DNA of 64,000 nt from Oxyruncus cristatus (lineage: Eukaryota > Chordata > Aves > Passeriformes > Cotingidae), in the NCBI GenBank assembly GCA_013399855.1, contig VXAY01005685.1, forward strand, positions 241,853-305,852, written 5' to 3'. Position 1 is the stretch's first letter, and every line of letters starts with the position of its first letter. Under the pieces are notes generated by a model. That model was not told the DNA's origin, made no database searches, and saw only the letters and a list, made by a program, of their open reading frames with translations. The translations under genes and the position numbers were made by a program. Of the stretch, positions 62,001-64,000 are shown one piece after another.

Positions 62001-64000
62001 CTCTTTATTTCAGTCACATTGATTTAATCATTTGGTCGTGTTTATGGTCTATAGATTGGTTAATGCTTATGGGCATTAGTCACTGCGAACCACCACTCTT
62101 TTGCCCCACAGATAAGTTCATGTGACTCCCTGGAATGCTACAAGAGCCTGCTCAAAGTTCTGTATTGTCTACCATAAGTAGAAAAAAGCTGGTGGATCTT
62201 TAAGGCTTTAGACATAAGTATTCTTGCTTCCTTCTTCATACTCTGTTAGAGACAGACTTGTTTACTTCCAAAAGATTTTTCTACATGATAACAGGAGACA
62301 GGCAAACTGTTTTGGACAAACTCAGATTCTGTATGAACCAAAAGGTGAACCTCTGCACTTAGTGTGAGTTTTTAGCAATTTAGGTGTAACAGTTACATAT
62401 CATATCCTTCTTCAAAGGCAGTAGTTTGATAGTTGTTAAAACCAGCTCTTTTGTTTGTCTCCAGTTATAAGCATAGCACAGGAAGTTGTTTCAAGTGTAT
62501 GCCAAACATTACACTCACCAGGATGATGTTGCAGAATTTTTAAAACACAGTAATAAAGTGCTTCCCTTAAAGGACTTACAATCGAAATAAAAGACTGTGT
62601 CCTAAAGATTATCAAGACTGGCAAGCCAGGGGTCCAAATAAATTGATTGTTTCTTATCTTGTGAACAGGGCCTAGGCTGAAACCAGATCCTTGTTATATA
62701 TAGGCCACTATGCACTGTTAATTGGATGTCAAAATCTTTTTTGTCATTATGTATTTGACCAGATCAGGTTAATTATAACCCAGTGCTGAAAAGTTCATTG
62801 TACTGTTATTCAGTGCTTCACATGCCAAGCTTCCATAAGAGCACCATTGCTGTAATCAATGCAATTGTTTTAAGAAGTTTTACCATAACTTATAATATCT
62901 CTGATAATTACATAAGAATGGCAATCGTAGGCCAGAGAGAAAAGAGAGGTAACTTAGGGTCAGTATGATGGTTTCTAGCAAGTCTTTATAAATGTCTGTT
63001 ATTCAAGTCATTTATTTTTCCCCATAAGTTTCCTTTTGTTGGGAACAAGAGTCCCCTGCTTCTATGTCTTCTGATTCCTGTGGCCATCTTTAGTTATAAG
63101 GAAAGCTACCTATTACAGAGTCTGAAAATAAGAGCATTTAGACTCTGTGAAAGCAATTTAAGAAAATAGGCCACTATGAAAAGCATGTTGCTTTTCTCAG
63201 AAGTAATCTCTTCAGGTTAACCTTTTACTTTCCTTTTCATTCTTTCCAGGACCCCAAATATTGATGAGATTCTATTCAGTTCAACTTGAAATTTCATCTA
63301 CTGGATTATTTTCAAATTTCAGACTTAACACAGATTTTCTCCTATTTTCCCAGCTCTGGATAGGTGTCATTGTGTTCCTTCTTGCCATGAGTGACTCATG
63401 GCAGGGATAGACCACTCACATGAAGAGGCAGGATAAACTACAGAATGTGTCCAGCAAACTGGAAAGCAGCTATGGAGCTGAGTAGTTTGTGATTCTCTGA
63501 GTGGAGTTTAAGGAGTCTGAGAGGGAAGAATGCCACACAGCACTAGTGAGAAGAAAAAACGGCAGTTTTTTGTCTTTTTGAGAGGTCAGACAAGATCAGA
63601 ACTGCCCTTTGGCCATACAGTTGACTGTGAAATATCAGCTAAACAAAAATCAGTGTTTAAACTGCGTGTCATGGAGCACTGCTGCTCTGTGAGAGACATG
63701 GAGCAGATGCATTATGGCATATTCGAAAACATTACAAAGCCTGGGAGAGCTGAAATCTAACAATGCAGAATAAAGCATTGTCTATTTCTATATATGAGTA
63801 AACTAAATGCTATGGACATTTTTAGAAAACCAGTGGTGAGGGCACTGTCTTCCAGAAATGCTCTTTTAAACAACCTATGTGTTGTTGTTACTACACATTC
63901 ATTCATTCACTTTCATTCTATTTCTATAATCTCATCTATTTCATGGCGGGTTTAATCATTTTATGGCAGAGAGACATAATTGGTTTGGTGTTTTGGGGGG
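59013..64000. other. Intergenic sequence to the end of the window
   Basis: AT-rich unique DNA with no recognised gene, transposon or long repeat. Small open frames (up to 103 codons, 59224-59535 minus) lack supporting signals. Confidence 0.6.

Noticed and set aside
206..64000. tRNA, rRNA, CRISPR arrays, prokaryotic operons or phage
   Set aside because: None seen; the sequence is vertebrate intergenic DNA.

Overview
This is vertebrate nuclear DNA, and the repeats point to a bird. There are at least eight fragments of the CR1 non-LTR retrotransposon, several with the typical 3' tail of repeated ATTCTATG octamers, and one solo LTR of a kind I know from bird genomes. No bacterial-style gene organisation, operon, CRISPR array, rRNA or tRNA gene was recognised.

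Only one gene is certain. The window opens a few bases before the splice acceptor of the last exon of TMEM47 (a four-pass junction protein, also called BCMP1). That exon codes for the last 59 residues, stops at 203-205, and is followed by a long, AT-rich 3' UTR. The best candidate for the distal poly(A) signal is at 3806-3811, which gives a UTR of about 3.6 kb.

The remaining 60 kb looks like a gene desert. In mammals the DNA downstream of TMEM47 leads towards the 5' end of DMD, so this may be part of the TMEM47-DMD interval. That is inference from mammalian gene order; no DMD exon was seen. CR1 pieces lie at about 5997, 16957, 30472 and 46181 (minus strand) and 25801, 35750, 39886 and 43862 (plus strand). 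All are 5'-truncated and keep at most the end of ORF2 and the 3' UTR. A solo LTR in minus orientation covers about 23818-24404. The rest is AT-rich unique sequence with simple repeats, short tandem duplications and several perfect inverted repeats.

Observations most worth checking: an 89-codon open segment on the minus strand ending in a strong splice donor (18251-18517), which is also the longest open frame outside the repeats; an old tandem duplication of about 110 bp that keeps paired ATTCATG motifs at the same 16-bp spacing (58803-59012); an 82-nt nested hairpin (38976-39057); and two consensus AP-1 sites in opposite orientation, 2 bp apart (50476-50491). I found no convincing new biological system. 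These are candidates for an exon, regulatory elements and structures.
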